Of a DNA stretch of 35,577 nt, positions 16,497 to 24,767 are shown one piece after another (position 1 is the first letter of the stretch; each line of letters starts with the position of its first letter). The DNA comes from Planctomycetota bacterium (GTDB lineage Bacteria > Planctomycetota > Planctomycetia > Isosphaerales > Isosphaeraceae). The notes beneath the pieces are model-generated. The model was not told where the DNA came from. It did not search any database and saw only the letters and a list, made by a program, of their open reading frames with translations. The position numbers and the translations under genes are program-made. The DNA lies in the NCBI GenBank assembly GCA_021808995.1, contig JAKBAP010000004.1, positions 1,678 through 37,254 on the forward strand, in the 5' to 3' direction.

Positions 16497-17080
16497 GATC
16501 GCCGCTCCAGCCGCGACCACGCGGCCTCAATGATCCGCCGCAGCGAGCGCTCGTCAACCTGGGTCTCGGCCGCGATGTCCTGATACGTCCACCCCTCCCG
16601 CCGCAGGCTCAGCACCTTGACCTCAAGGGGCGAACGCTCGGCGGTGAGTCGGGTAAAGCATTCCCGCTCAACAGCCGCCTGGCTGGGGGAAGGATCCGAC
16701 GACGCGATTTCGAGCGGTTGCTCGCGATCCCCCCACCGCACGTACAGGCTTTCCTCGACCCGAACGCTGTATTTCGCCGTCCGTGTCAGCCGCCGATGCT
16801 GCTCCAGGACCTTGTTACGGACCACGCCTGCCAAATACTGAAGCAAATGCCGTTCGTTTTCGAATCCGCGCGTGTTTCCTTCGAGCTTGGGGATCACGCT
16901 CTTCCAGACCGCCTGAACAAAATCCACCGAGTCATACTGTCCGCGAATCTCTCGAGGCAGACGAGCGCGTACCATGATCAGGACTTCACGCTCATAACGC
17001 GTCAAAAACTCACCCATCGCGTCTCGATCGCCGCTCTTCGCGCGCGCCATCAGGTCCCGCAAGACTTCATCATCCGCCAT
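16493..17080 (-). CDS. ECF-type RNA polymerase sigma factor coupled to a kinase
   Basis: This roughly 195-residue sigma factor has region 2 at about 10-95 (FLTRYEREVLIMVRARLP, YDSVDFVQAVWKSV, LLQYLAGVVRNKVLEQHRRL) and region 4 at about 135-193 (SPLEVKVLSLRREGWTYQDI, AAETQVDERSLRRIIEAAWS). The missing region 3 marks it as ECF. No anti-sigma gene is adjacent; instead the stop overlaps the start of a transmembrane Ser/Thr kinase, the arrangement reported for several planctomycete ECF groups in which kinase control replaces an anti-sigma factor. I prefer ATG 17080 (MADDEVLRD) over ATG 17101, since GAGG lies just before it; the difference is seven residues. Target promoters are unknown. Confidence 0.92.
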   Translation of the reverse strand: MADDEVLRDLMARAKSGDRDAMGEFLTRYEREVLIMVRARLPREIRGQYDSVDFVQAVWKSVIPKLEGNTRGFENERHLLQYLAGVVRNKVLEQHRRLTRTAKYSVRVEESLYVRWGDREQPLEIASSDPSPSQAAVERECFTRLTAERSPLEVKVLSLRREGWTYQDIAAETQVDERSLRRIIEAAWSRLERRS

Positions 17081-17570
17081 GGCCCTCGCCCCCGCTGACA
17101 TTCTCGATTAAGCAGCGAACGCCGGTCCTCGGCCTCTTCCACGCCTTGAATCCACTCCGATCAAAGCCCGGCCATCTCCAAAACTCTCCATGTCGACGGA
17201 GCCCTCGGACTTCCCCTTTTCTCACGCCCATCCATCCACCCGCGACGACTTCGACCCCCCCTAGTCCGACGCCGCCGGCCACTGGTCCCCATCCCAGATC
17301 GTCACGCCAGCCCCATTTATTAAACCTTCGCGGGGACGGCAAATCCAGCTTTTCTTTTTCCGGCACGCCAGATTCGAGTCACAATTACGCCAGATCAAAC
17401 GTTTTATCCCATGAAAACCAAGACGATCAGAGCATTGCGGGAAGCACGCGGGCTCATCGTAACCTGTTTTTCCAAGGATGGTTACACCCTGTTTGCTTTG
17501 ATCGTTTATCATTGGTTCGAGGACGGTTCTTGAGTCGCTCCAGGGTATTCCTTCGTGGATCACGCCTTAC

Positions 17571-17682
17571 AAAAAAAAGACCGCCGGTTTTGAGCGGCGA
17601 TTGCAACTCTTTATCTCACCAACGAACGATCGGCAACAACCCGCCACAAAAAATCCGCCGGTTTCGCGCTGGGATTGCAACT
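17571..17682 (+). repeat. two-copy imperfect direct repeat, 28 bp, period 74
   Basis: An A-run then CCGCCGGTTT...GATTGCAACT occurs at 17581-17608 and again at 17655-17682. The two 28-base cores differ at four internal positions, while their first ten and last ten bases are identical. The first copy also forms a five-base stem (CGCCG/CGGCG) that on the minus strand would be followed by eight Ts. It lies 225-335 bp upstream of the sigma start. A regulator-binding pair or RNA elements are plausible; it is not accepted as CRISPR. Confidence 0.6.
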
Positions 17683-17693
17683 GAGAGTGTGAG

Positions 17694-17711
17694 CCCTGGA
17701 GACAGCCAGGG
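17694..17711 (+). promoter_or_regulatory. hairpin in the sigma-factor leader
   Basis: CCCTGG (17694-17699), loop AGACAG, CCAGGG (17706-17711) is a perfect six-pair stem. It lies between the direct repeats and the stronger hairpin at 17782, and would fold in the mRNA leader if transcription starts upstream. Confidence 0.4.
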
Positions 17712-17781
17712 AATCGAGGATCGGAGGCAACCGCCCGAAGCGCCCGGGACGGTTGGGATTTCTCAAGGAGATCTGGAGGCG

Positions 17782-17801
17782 GAGAGTCGTTCCCGACTCT
17801 C
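17782..17801 (+). promoter_or_regulatory. strong hairpin in the sigma-factor leader
   Basis: GAGAGTCG (17782-17789), loop TTCC, CGACTCTC (17794-17801) is a perfect eight-pair stem with a four-base loop, about 105 bases before the sigma start. No T-run follows, so it is not a terminator. It may be a leader structure, a protein-binding site, or a dimeric operator in DNA. Confidence 0.45.
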
Positions 17802-17907
17802 GGGCCGAACGACGGGCGTTTCCAGGCCGGTGCAGGGATCGCGACGAGTGGACAACGACGTTGTTTGCCACATCCCATCGAGTGGAAGATCAAGGGAGTT
17901 TACCGCG

Positions 17908-18915
17908 ATGACACGACTCCAGACGAGTGCCCAGGACGTTTCGAATGGTCTTCAGGTTTATCTGCGCGACATCAAGGACGACTCGCTGCTTTCGGCCGCC
18001 GAGGAGCGTGAACTGGCCGGCGCGATCGCTCAAGGGGACAAGGACGCCAGAACTCGGATGATTCAGGCCAATCTGCGGCTGGTGGTGAAGATCGCCCGCG
18101 ACTATCTGGGCCGAGGGATGGTTCTGGAGGACCTGGTCGGCGAGGGAAACCTGGGGCTGATCCGGGCGACCGAGGAGTTCGACCCGGACTTTGGCACGCG
18201 GTTTAGCACCTACGCGAGCCACTGGATCAAGCAATCGATTCGCCACGCCTTGATCAACACGACTTCGACGATCCGCCTGCCGGCCCACATGGTGGGGCTG
18301 CTCACCAAGTGGCGTCGGGCGGAGCGGTCGCTGGCTCGCGAATCCGGCCGGGCCGCGAGCTTTGACGAGATCGCCACGTTCCTGGGACTCAGCGAGGCTC
18401 AGAAGGTCCTGGTGGAAAAGGCGTGCCAGGCGCGCCAGCTCAAGCTCGAAAGTGGCATGGGAGGGGAATTGGGTCGGTGGTCGCCCGATGATTCGCGTGA
18501 CCCTAGCCTGGGACCCGACGCCGCGCTCGAGGCCGACGACGAACGCAAGATCCTGGCCAGGAGGATGAGCATGCTCGACCCCCGCGAGCGAATGGTCCTC
18601 GCCCTGCGCTATGGTCTCGGGGGCGAGACCCCGCTGACTCTCAAGGAAATCGGCCGACGACTGGGCGTGACCCGTGAGTGGGTCCGCAAAATCGAGATTC
18701 GCGCTGTCAGGAAGCTCGACACCCGCGACGACCAACCCCCCCGCGACTCGCGAGACGCCACGCCCGGACCCCGTCGCAACGTGGCATCCAGGCGTTCACG
18801 GGCGATCGCCGACCCTGCCCTCGCGGCCACCACCCGCGCCTTCCCCAACCCGCTTCGATCCCGCCGCGGTACCAGCGAGGGATCTCTCACGGGAGCGCGA
18901 AATCGCTGGTCGTGA
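17908..18915 (+). CDS. sigma-70 family (group 2/3-like) RNA polymerase sigma factor
   Basis: This 335-residue sigma factor has region 1.2 (about 11-45, NGLQVYLRDIKDDSLLSAAE), region 2 (about 50-120, ANLRLVVKIARDYLGRGM, LEDLVGEGNLGLIRATEEFD, ASHWIKQSIRHALIN), region 3 (about 125-185) and region 4 (about 215-270, RERMVLALRYGLGGETPLTL, LGVTREWVRKIEIRAVRKL). There is no large region 1.1, so it is an RpoS/SigB-like alternative rather than the housekeeping factor. After region 4 there is an unusual Arg/Pro-rich tail of about 65 residues (271-335). AAGGGAG nine bases before ATG 17908, and the family N-terminus starting there, decide the start. The long structured leader suggests post-transcriptional control. 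Confidence 0.93.
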   Translation: MTRLQTSAQDVSNGLQVYLRDIKDDSLLSAAEERELAGAIAQGDKDARTRMIQANLRLVVKIARDYLGRGMVLEDLVGEGNLGLIRATEEFDPDFGTRFSTYASHWIKQSIRHALINTTSTIRLPAHMVGLLTKWRRAERSLARESGRAASFDEIATFLGLSEAQKVLVEKACQARQLKLESGMGGELGRWSPDDSRDPSLGPDAALEADDERKILARRMSMLDPRERMVLALRYGLGGETPLTLKEIGRRLGVTREWVRKIEIRAVRKLDTRDDQPPRDSRDATPGPRRNVASRRSRAIADPALAATTRAFPNPLRSRRGTSEGSLTGARNRWS

Positions 18916-19014
18916 TCACAAGGCCCATGACGCCGGCCGTGACGAAGGAAGTCCCCCTTTGGAGTCATCGTCCTGGGATGAAGCCGTGGAACACTCTCGG
19001 CTTGTGTCCTATCC

Positions 19015-20178
19015 CTAGTTGAATTCCGATGCCGAGCGAGCCAGGCGTACGATTCGCCAGCCCTCGGTTCCGAATCGGATCTCGCGCTCGGCGAATTCCC
19101 AGATCACGAGTTTTTTATTCGATAGCAAGGCCGGCCTTCGCGCCAGGTCTTGCCGGACCAATGTCGACCCGCCCCCGTCGTTGACAATCGAGGCGAGCGG
19201 ACGCCCGAGCTCACGCGCCAGATGCGCGATCAGCCCGGCCGCGCCAGGCACGTCGTGTTCATAGATGCGAAGGAAGCTGTCGCCCAGGATCAGGATCTCG
19301 GAATCCGGGCGATCCTCGTAGGGGGCTCCCGAATCCGATTGGACCACGCGCGAGCAGACGACCGACTCGGGAAGGAGCGAGCCCTTGATCGACGCCGATC
19401 GCAGCATCTCAACCAGATCGCCGGCGCGCTGGGCGACGACCGACCGCTCGGAATAGGCGTGATCACCCCTGGAGAGCACGCCCCCCGCGAGCACCTGTCG
19501 CGCGATGGAGGCCGCGGCCGCGTGGACCCCCGCGGGCGACCAGTGGGTGTCCCTCGCCAGATAAAGCCTTCCCGTGCCCGTGCGGCCCTGGTCCTGTTTG
19601 ACGCGGCGAAACACCTGAAACAAGTCGACATGTTCGATGCCGTTACGATCGAGCTCGTCGAGTAGATGCTGGGTCTGTTCATTCACGACCACCCCCAGGC
19701 CCTGGGCCCGCCGGGTGAGCAGCTCGGGATAAATGCTCTCCTTATTGGGCACGGGCACGACCAGGAGACGAATACCGCGCGCCTGGAGTTGATCGCGGAA
19801 CGACCGGATCGCGGGGAGGGGATCGGAGGAATCGCTCTCGGGACCAATCGCCGGGCGCTCGACCTCATAACGCACGCTTGGTCGATAGAAGAGCCATCCT
19901 TCGCGCCCCACGACGGCTTTTTCACCCGCGTCGTCGAGAAATCGCCACTCGGCGTACTGCATCCGCGGCCGAAGCCGCTGGATCACCAGGCTCGACGCCT
20001 CGAGCCCGTGCTCGTAGGCGTGCAGGTTACGAGCCGTCGGCGGCCTAAGGAAGAGCTCCAGCGCGCCAGGGGTCTCCCCGCGGCGAAGCTCGGCAACCGT
20101 CTGAATCACCCCCGGCGCGATGATCACGGCGAGGAAGCCGGCGGCCAGATAGACGTAAGCGCGACGGTCGATGGGCAC
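19015..20178 (-). CDS. AlgJ/AlgX-like SGNH acyltransferase, membrane-anchored
   Basis: This 387-residue protein has one N-terminal membrane helix (about 8-27, YVYLAAGFLAVIIAPGVIQ) and an exported domain of the AlgX/AlgJ SGNH-like family, which moves acetyl groups onto exopolysaccharide. Seen are GREGWLFYRPSVRYE (91-105), VPVPNKESIYPELL, the Asp-x-His motif RDTHWSPAG (Asp210, His212) and GDSFLRIYEHD (Ser301), which fit the Ser-His-Asp triad of AlgX by order and spacing. The start is GTG 20178, ten bases after the stop of the MBOAT gene, so the two are co-transcribed. The acceptor polymer is not encoded in the window, and alginate itself is not implied. Confidence 0.88.
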   Translation of the reverse strand: MPIDRRAYVYLAAGFLAVIIAPGVIQTVAELRRGETPGALELFLRPPTARNLHAYEHGLEASSLVIQRLRPRMQYAEWRFLDDAGEKAVVGREGWLFYRPSVRYEVERPAIGPESDSSDPLPAIRSFRDQLQARGIRLLVVPVPNKESIYPELLTRRAQGLGVVVNEQTQHLLDELDRNGIEHVDLFQVFRRVKQDQGRTGTGRLYLARDTHWSPAGVHAAAASIARQVLAGGVLSRGDHAYSERSVVAQRAGDLVEMLRSASIKGSLLPESVVCSRVVQSDSGAPYEDRPDSEILILGDSFLRIYEHDVPGAAGLIAHLARELGRPLASIVNDGGGSTLVRQDLARRPALLSNKKLVIWEFAEREIRFGTEGWRIVRLARSASEFN

Positions 20179-20188
20179 GGATGGGAAC

Positions 20189-21631
20189 CTAGAACTGGAA
20201 ATAGAGAAACGGGTTGAACGACTGCGAGAACATCACCATGAGCGAGAGGCAAAAGAGCGGGTGCACGACGACGGCCTTGGGCCAGGTGATCTCCCGGCTC
20301 CAGTCATGCGCCTGCGTGGGCCAGGCGACGATCAGCAAGGCGACGGCCATGAAAACAAGCGTTCCGCGCGTGTACAACAAGGCGGGTATGAGCAACATTC
20401 CCGAGCCCGAGCCCCCCTGTCCCAGCATGGCACCCAGATAGGTGACGGCCTCGTGAAGCGTGGCCGCGCGGAAGAGGACCCACGAAATCACCACCAGCAC
20501 GAACGTGGCCGCTACCCGGACCGGCCGCGGACTTCGTTGATACGCGCTACGCTTTCCCTGGAATCGCTCCCACGCCAGCAACACCCCGTGATACGCCCCC
20601 CACGCGACGAACGTCCAGTTCGCGCCATGCCAGAGCCCCCCCAGGAGCATGACCACGATCAGATTGAAATAGGTACGAACCGCCCCCCCCCGATTGCCAC
20701 CCAAGGGAATATAGAGATAATCACGCAAAAAGGTGCTCAATGAAATATGCCATCGTCGCCAGAAATCGGTGATGTTCTCGGCCTTGTAGGGGGAATCGAA
20801 GTTTTTCAGGAATTCGAATCCAATCATTCGTCCGAGTCCGACGGCCATGTCGGAATAGCCCGAGAAATCGAAGTAGATTTGCAGGGTGTACGCCAGCGCG
20901 CCAAACCAGGCGTCGGGAGCGGAGAGGGACTGGGCTCCGAAGGCGGCGTCGGCAACCCGGCCCATGGCGTTGGCGAGCAGGATTTTCTTGGCGAATCCGA
21001 GGATGAACAGGGTGACGCCGGAGCTGAATTTTTCCAGGGTGTGGGTTCGGCTCACGAGCTGATCGGCCACGGTGTTGTAGCGGATGATGGGCCCGGCGAC
21101 GAGCTGGGGAAAAAGCGCGATATAGCAGGCGAAATCCAGGAACGACCGGACGGGGGGGGCGGTTCCATGATGGACGTCAAGGGTATAGCTGAGGGCGTGG
21201 AACGTGTAAAACGAGATCCCGATCGGGAGCGTGATTTCGAGCACGTGAACCGGGCCGGCCCCAAGCCAAGCGAGCGCCTGGTTGAGGTTGATCTCGAGGA
21301 ACATGAAATACTTGAAGAATCCAAGGGTGCCAAGGCTGACGACGACGGCGAACGTCGCGACCCAGAAGCTTAGCCGGCGGCTGATCCCTGGCTGGCCGAT
21401 GATCCGTCCGCAGACATAGTTAACGACCGTCACCCCCAGCATCAGGAGGATGAACCAGGGATTCCACCAACCGTAAAAGAGATAGCTGGCGACGACCAGG
21501 AGGGCGTTGAGCGCGAGGCAAGTGCCCGAACTGGACGCGCCCACCCGGCGGCTCAGGTGGTCGACGGCGTGGTACGACGCCAGGACGAGCGGCAGAAAGT
21601 AAAAGACGAAAAGATATGTAGTAAAGACCAT
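20189..21631 (-). CDS. MBOAT O-acyltransferase (AlgI-like)
   Basis: This roughly 480-residue polytopic membrane protein belongs to the AlgI/DltB group, which carries acyl groups across the membrane for transfer to extracellular polysaccharide. Seen are the N-terminus MVFTTYLFVFYFLPLVL, LPIGISFYTFHALSYTLDV, YFDFSGYSDMAVGLGRMIGF, DFWRRWHISLSTFLRDYLYI (His295) and LLGGLWHGANWTFVAWG with the invariant membrane His335. I start at ATG 21631, where the AlgI-like N-terminus begins, rather than ATG 21646. It lies between a lipoprotein gene (60 bp upstream) and the AlgJ-like gene (10 bp downstream), forming a three-gene acylation operon. Confidence 0.92.
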   Translation of the reverse strand: MVFTTYLFVFYFLPLVLASYHAVDHLSRRVGASSSGTCLALNALLVVASYLFYGWWNPWFILLMLGVTVVNYVCGRIIGQPGISRRLSFWVATFAVVVSLGTLGFFKYFMFLEINLNQALAWLGAGPVHVLEITLPIGISFYTFHALSYTLDVHHGTAPPVRSFLDFACYIALFPQLVAGPIIRYNTVADQLVSRTHTLEKFSSGVTLFILGFAKKILLANAMGRVADAAFGAQSLSAPDAWFGALAYTLQIYFDFSGYSDMAVGLGRMIGFEFLKNFDSPYKAENITDFWRRWHISLSTFLRDYLYIPLGGNRGGAVRTYFNLIVVMLLGGLWHGANWTFVAWGAYHGVLLAWERFQGKRSAYQRSPRPVRVAATFVLVVISWVLFRAATLHEAVTYLGAMLGQGGSGSGMLLIPALLYTRGTLVFMAVALLIVAWPTQAHDWSREITWPKAVVVHPLFCLSLMVMFSQSFNPFLYFQF

Positions 21632-21691
21632 GCTCAGCCAGGCCATGTCGTCGGAGGGGAGGGTTGAATCGGCATGGGGGCGAGCGGCCGT

Positions 21692-22186
21692 TCAACCGCT
21701 GACCAGATCGGTCCAGACAGCCCAGTAGATCGGGTCGGGATCTTCCTCGAAATACTTATTGAGGATCGCGCCCGAGAACTCGTCGAGCATGGATCCATCG
21801 AGCGACATCCGTTCGACCTGGTCCTCGCGGAAGGTCTTGAGGTCGCCTCCGATGTTGGGGACGAGTTGATCGGCGGCGTCCGCGCGGGGTTTGAAGGGGT
21901 TGTAATGGCCGACGTAGATGGTCTGGCCCCTCACCGAGCCGCGGTGGACCTCGATGACCTGGTATTTCAGGACGGTCGCGTAGTTGTAGAGTTCGCGCTC
22001 GAAGATCGCCCCCTCGGGGATTTCGACGAGTTTCGCGGTGACCTCGATCGTGCCGTGTCTGGCGAGCTCGGGGTCGGAGCTCGGTGTTCCCCCGCCCATG
22101 CTGGCACTCGGGGAGCAGGCGGCCGAGATCAGAACCACGGCAAGCAAGGAGCCCCCCAGGATGGTCCGACTCACGCGGAAGGTCAT
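21692..22186 (-). CDS. lipoprotein of an acylation operon, unknown function
   Basis: This 164-residue protein has a lipoprotein signal: basic start MTFRVSRTI, hydrophobic core LGGSLLAVVLI, and lipobox ISAAC with the lipidated cysteine about residue 24. The mature part is mostly beta-strand-like (HGTIEVTAKLVEIPEGAIFE, VLKYQVIEVHRGSVRGQTIYVGHYNP), followed by charged helices. I recognise no named family. ATG 22186 is supported by AAGGGA eight bases before and by the signal peptide; the track's extra 42 residues lack these. It is the first gene before the MBOAT and AlgJ-like genes, so it may help acylation or polymer export at the envelope (inference). Confidence 0.8.
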   Translation of the reverse strand: MTFRVSRTILGGSLLAVVLISAACSPSASMGGGTPSSDPELARHGTIEVTAKLVEIPEGAIFERELYNYATVLKYQVIEVHRGSVRGQTIYVGHYNPFKPRADAADQLVPNIGGDLKTFREDQVERMSLDGSMLDEFSGAILNKYFEEDPDPIYWAVWTDLVSG

Positions 22187-22280
22187 GAACTTGTCCCTTC
22201 TCTTGGCGTCTGGCTCTTCGCCAAGCAATCTCGAGGCATGGTGAACCGATGGCACGATGGAGCGGCTTCCCGGCTTGATA

Positions 22281-23411
22281 TCAGAAGGAATCGGAGCTAA
22301 CCGCCTCTCCACCGTTGGGAGTGGCGATCGCGTACCATGGCAGGTAGTTCACCGAATTCTTGATGAAGCGAACCGTGCCATCCATGAACATCACATTCAC
22401 GCCGCCGGGGTGGTTGGAACTGGCGGCGACCATGGTAATGGTACCCCGAGCGTCGACGACGATATCGTGATAGAGGCAATTGGTGCGATTGGGCAACTGA
22501 GTATGCGAGTAAATCATGCTCGCGCCATAAGCCCACCACTCCCCCTTCCAGGACCATTCCTGGTTGAAGTTGGTGATCGGAACCCGATTGCAAAGCTCCA
22601 TGAACTGAAAGTCGGTCGGAAGCGAATTGGAATTCGCCCCGAGGTTGTACACTTCCGCCAGTCCATTGGTGGCGTGGTAACGGGCGACGGCCTGTCCCTT
22701 GATCCATTCGGTGAAGATCGCCGTATTGCTGGTCCCGTCGCGAAACGTGGCCAAGGTCGTGGTGTCGTTGACGGTTTTATCCCAGGTACTGGCGACATAA
22801 TTGGGGCCATTGAGAGCCCAGGTGTAATCCGGTCGCCCGCCGCTGATCCGCCGATTCAGGCCAATATTGCAGGGGTAATTACTGGCGCCGACCAGCTTGG
22901 AACCGTAATCCGCGAAGAAATAGGTCCCGGAAGAGCCGGGGTTGGGATCCGAGGGACAGAGAAACGCGGCGATCTGCATGCAGATGACCGTCATCTGAGG
23001 GATGCTGTCACTCCCTCCGGCCGCGTTGTCGGGGGGGTTGCTATCGACATAGACGGTGTCGCCGTAGCTGAACTTCGCGCCAAAATCCCAGTTGATCATG
23101 TTAAAGATCACCTGCTGATCGAGGAACGGGAGCAATCGCGCGTGCTGCGACCAATTCTGCCGCGGCTGAGGGATCGGCACGCCGGCGGCGGTCCACGCCG
23201 CGTCGACACAGACAGGTGGCAGGGCTTCGTTCAGGTTGACGTAATTTTGCATCGCCAACCCGATCTGCTTGAGATTGTTCGTACACTGCGTCCTGCGAGC
23301 CGATTCACGGGCGGCCTGCACGGCGGGAAGGAGTAAGGCAATCAGAATCGCGATAATGGCGATCACCACGAGCAACTCGATCAAGGTAAATCCGCGGCCG
23401 CCTCGAGTCAT
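22281..23411 (-). CDS. DUF1559 prepilin-type protein
   Basis: This 376-residue protein starts with a type IV prepilin-like signal, [20 protein letters not shown], cut after the glycine before FTLIE, and a long hydrophobic helix that runs into [15 protein letters not shown]. The rest is the DUF1559 domain, with [13 protein letters not shown] early on and the H-X9-DG signature near the C-terminus ([17 protein letters not shown], His334 to Asp-Gly 344-345). Such proteins are present in many copies in planctomycetes; they are probably pseudopilin-like surface proteins, and their role is unknown. ATG 23411 follows GAGAGG by eight bases; the track start at 23678 adds an Arg-rich leader. A small lipoprotein gene lies upstream on the same strand. 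Confidence 0.93.
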   Translation of the reverse strand: MTRGGRGFTLIELLVVIAIIAILIALLLPAVQAARESARRTQCTNNLKQIGLAMQNYVNLNEALPPVCVDAAWTAAGVPIPQPRQNWSQHARLLPFLDQQVIFNMINWDFGAKFSYGDTVYVDSNPPDNAAGGSDSIPQMTVICMQIAAFLCPSDPNPGSSGTYFFADYGSKLVGASNYPCNIGLNRRISGGRPDYTWALNGPNYVASTWDKTVNDTTTLATFRDGTSNTAIFTEWIKGQAVARYHATNGLAEVYNLGANSNSLPTDFQFMELCNRVPITNFNQEWSWKGEWWAYGASMIYSHTQLPNRTNCLYHDIVVDARGTITMVAASSNHPGGVNVMFMDGTVRFIKNSVNYLPWYAIATPNGGEAVSSDSF

Positions 23412-23526
23412 CGCCATAGCCTCTCGAAAGGGGGATGAAAACGGAATCTCACGGCGCGGGAGGCTTCCGGGAGAGAAGACATAAGTTCTTATCAGATCGG
23501 TTCTTGAATCCATGATACCGAGTCGG

Positions 23527-23793
23527 CTATCGTTTCTTCTTCTGGCCGGGATAGCCATTGCCCTGGTCGGGACGAGGACCCGCGAGCGAACCGGCCCCCT
23601 CAAGGGCTCCCGGAGCGATCTTGTAAAACTCTTCCTGTGTCTCGGCCTGGGCCGCGCGCGCGCCAGGGATCTTTTCATGAACCCGAGAGGCTTGTGCCTT
23701 GATCGCCGCTTCGTTATCCTCCGCGCAACCGGCCAGCCCCAGGACGCAAAGACTCAGAAGGGAAAGGCTCGATCCGCTGGCGACGACTCTCAT
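23527..23793 (-). CDS. small lipoprotein upstream of DUF1559
   Basis: This 88-residue protein has a lipoprotein signal: [20 protein letters not shown] followed by lipobox LAGC, lipidated cysteine about residue 23. The mature part is a short charged helix ([17 protein letters not shown]) and a Gly/Pro-rich basic tail ending PGQKKKR. ATG 23793 has GGAGGGAG upstream; the track's M at 23823 adds ten residues before the signal. It lies 115 bp before the DUF1559 gene in the same direction, a pairing that seems common in planctomycetes, so the two may work together at the cell surface. The function is unknown. Confidence 0.75.
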   Translation of the reverse strand: MRVVASGSSLSLLSLCVLGLAGCAEDNEAAIKAQASRVHEKIPGARAAQAETQEEFYKIAPGALEGAGSLAGPRPDQGNGYPGQKKKR

Positions 23794-24767
23794 GATGAGT
23801 ATGTCTCCCTCCACAATTGGCACGACTTACTTTGTGATATCGGACGCGAACTTCGCGAAGCATCACGTGCGTTGGCGCGAATTTCGTCCGCCTCCTCGGA
23901 ATGTTCGGGCGCGGCACGCATCCGCGCGTACCCTCAATCGCGGTAGGAACTCAATCAACGGCGTCCGAGCCTTTGATCGCGAGTCTCGCTCGCGATAAGT
24001 CGTTCCCGAAAAGTGGGTTCGGCTAAATCGCGGGGCACGTCCGCGATCCTGGTGTCCACGGTCTTGAGGTCGGGGAAACCACCCGATCCACACTGACCAC
24101 AACTCCGTTCTCAAGGATTTGCCCTGCTCAATGGGGCGATCCATCGCGGCATTGAGACGAGCCTTTGGGGGTCATCTCACAACGCCAAAGCATAACACAT
24201 CCAGATCGGCCTGCCTCGCGAAAGAGGATCACGTCCAGAGGACCCGGGGGCGGAACTCCTAAACTCATCTTAATCCAGCCACCACGGTAGGGCAAGGGCC
24301 ACCATCGGCGCGGTTCGGCGATGGAGACGAGGTAAGGGTTTGGCGAACAGGGTCCTCCTGGGCACGAAGGGTCCACCCTGGGCACGGCCGGTGGTCCCAT
24401 CACTGTTGTCCATCGGATGACCGGGTAATGCAATGATTATCGTAACGCTTATCTTCTCCAGTAACCCATTCACGTTTCCTGGCGCGAGGACCATGCCGCC
24501 GGCGCATCAGGGCGTGGCCTGTCGGGGGAGTCGCGGATGGCTTTTTGGGCTTCTCGGCGGCCTTTCGCCCGACTCCGCTCACCGCGGTCGGCCGAGTCCC
24601 ACGTTCGCGCGTGACGCGGGATTCGGGCGACGAGCTCGGGCTCGCCCGCGCGCGATCGTCCCTTGCACCGGGATGGGCGGGGCTGCTCCAATCGATCGCG
24701 TCGCGGTCTTGATTGAAGGCGTGAGATCCCAGCGCCTGGCTGGCGACAATCCCGAGGGACGGGCGCA
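23794..24767. other. gene-poor region of about 970 bp
   Basis: Several ORFs cover this stretch in different frames, but none has a ribosome site, a recognisable domain or normal protein composition, so I call no gene. A ten-base direct repeat CCTGGGCACG occurs twice about 20 bases apart near 24356-24388. The part around 24390-24480 is AT-richer and may hold the promoter for the GT-C gene. It could also contain an unrecognised small RNA. Confidence 0.5.

Larger units (their letters stand above)
17081..17907. other. long gene-free region upstream of the alternative sigma factor
   Basis: About 820 bases separate the ECF gene (minus) from the sigma gene (plus). The plus-strand ORF from 17146 is an upstream extension of the sigma gene with low-complexity Pro/Arg/Ser content and no ribosome site; I do not treat it as coding. 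The region holds an imperfect 28-base direct repeat, a minus-strand T-run after a short stem, and several perfect hairpins close to the sigma gene (separate entries). It probably includes divergent promoters and a long structured 5' leader. Confidence 0.6.

Noticed and set aside
17571-17682. Possible two-repeat CRISPR remnant
   Set aside because: Only two units, four mismatches in 28 bases, no third unit and no cas genes; kept only as a direct repeat.
17146-17907. Long N-terminal extension of the sigma factor in the ORF track (589 aa)
   Set aside because: The extra 254 residues are Ser/Pro/Arg-rich without a domain or ribosome site, and AAGGGAG before ATG 17908 plus the family N-terminus mark the real start.
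24356-24388. CCTGGGCACG ten-base direct repeat as a regulatory array
   Set aside because: Only two copies in GC-rich intergenic DNA and no nearby promoter signal; may be chance.
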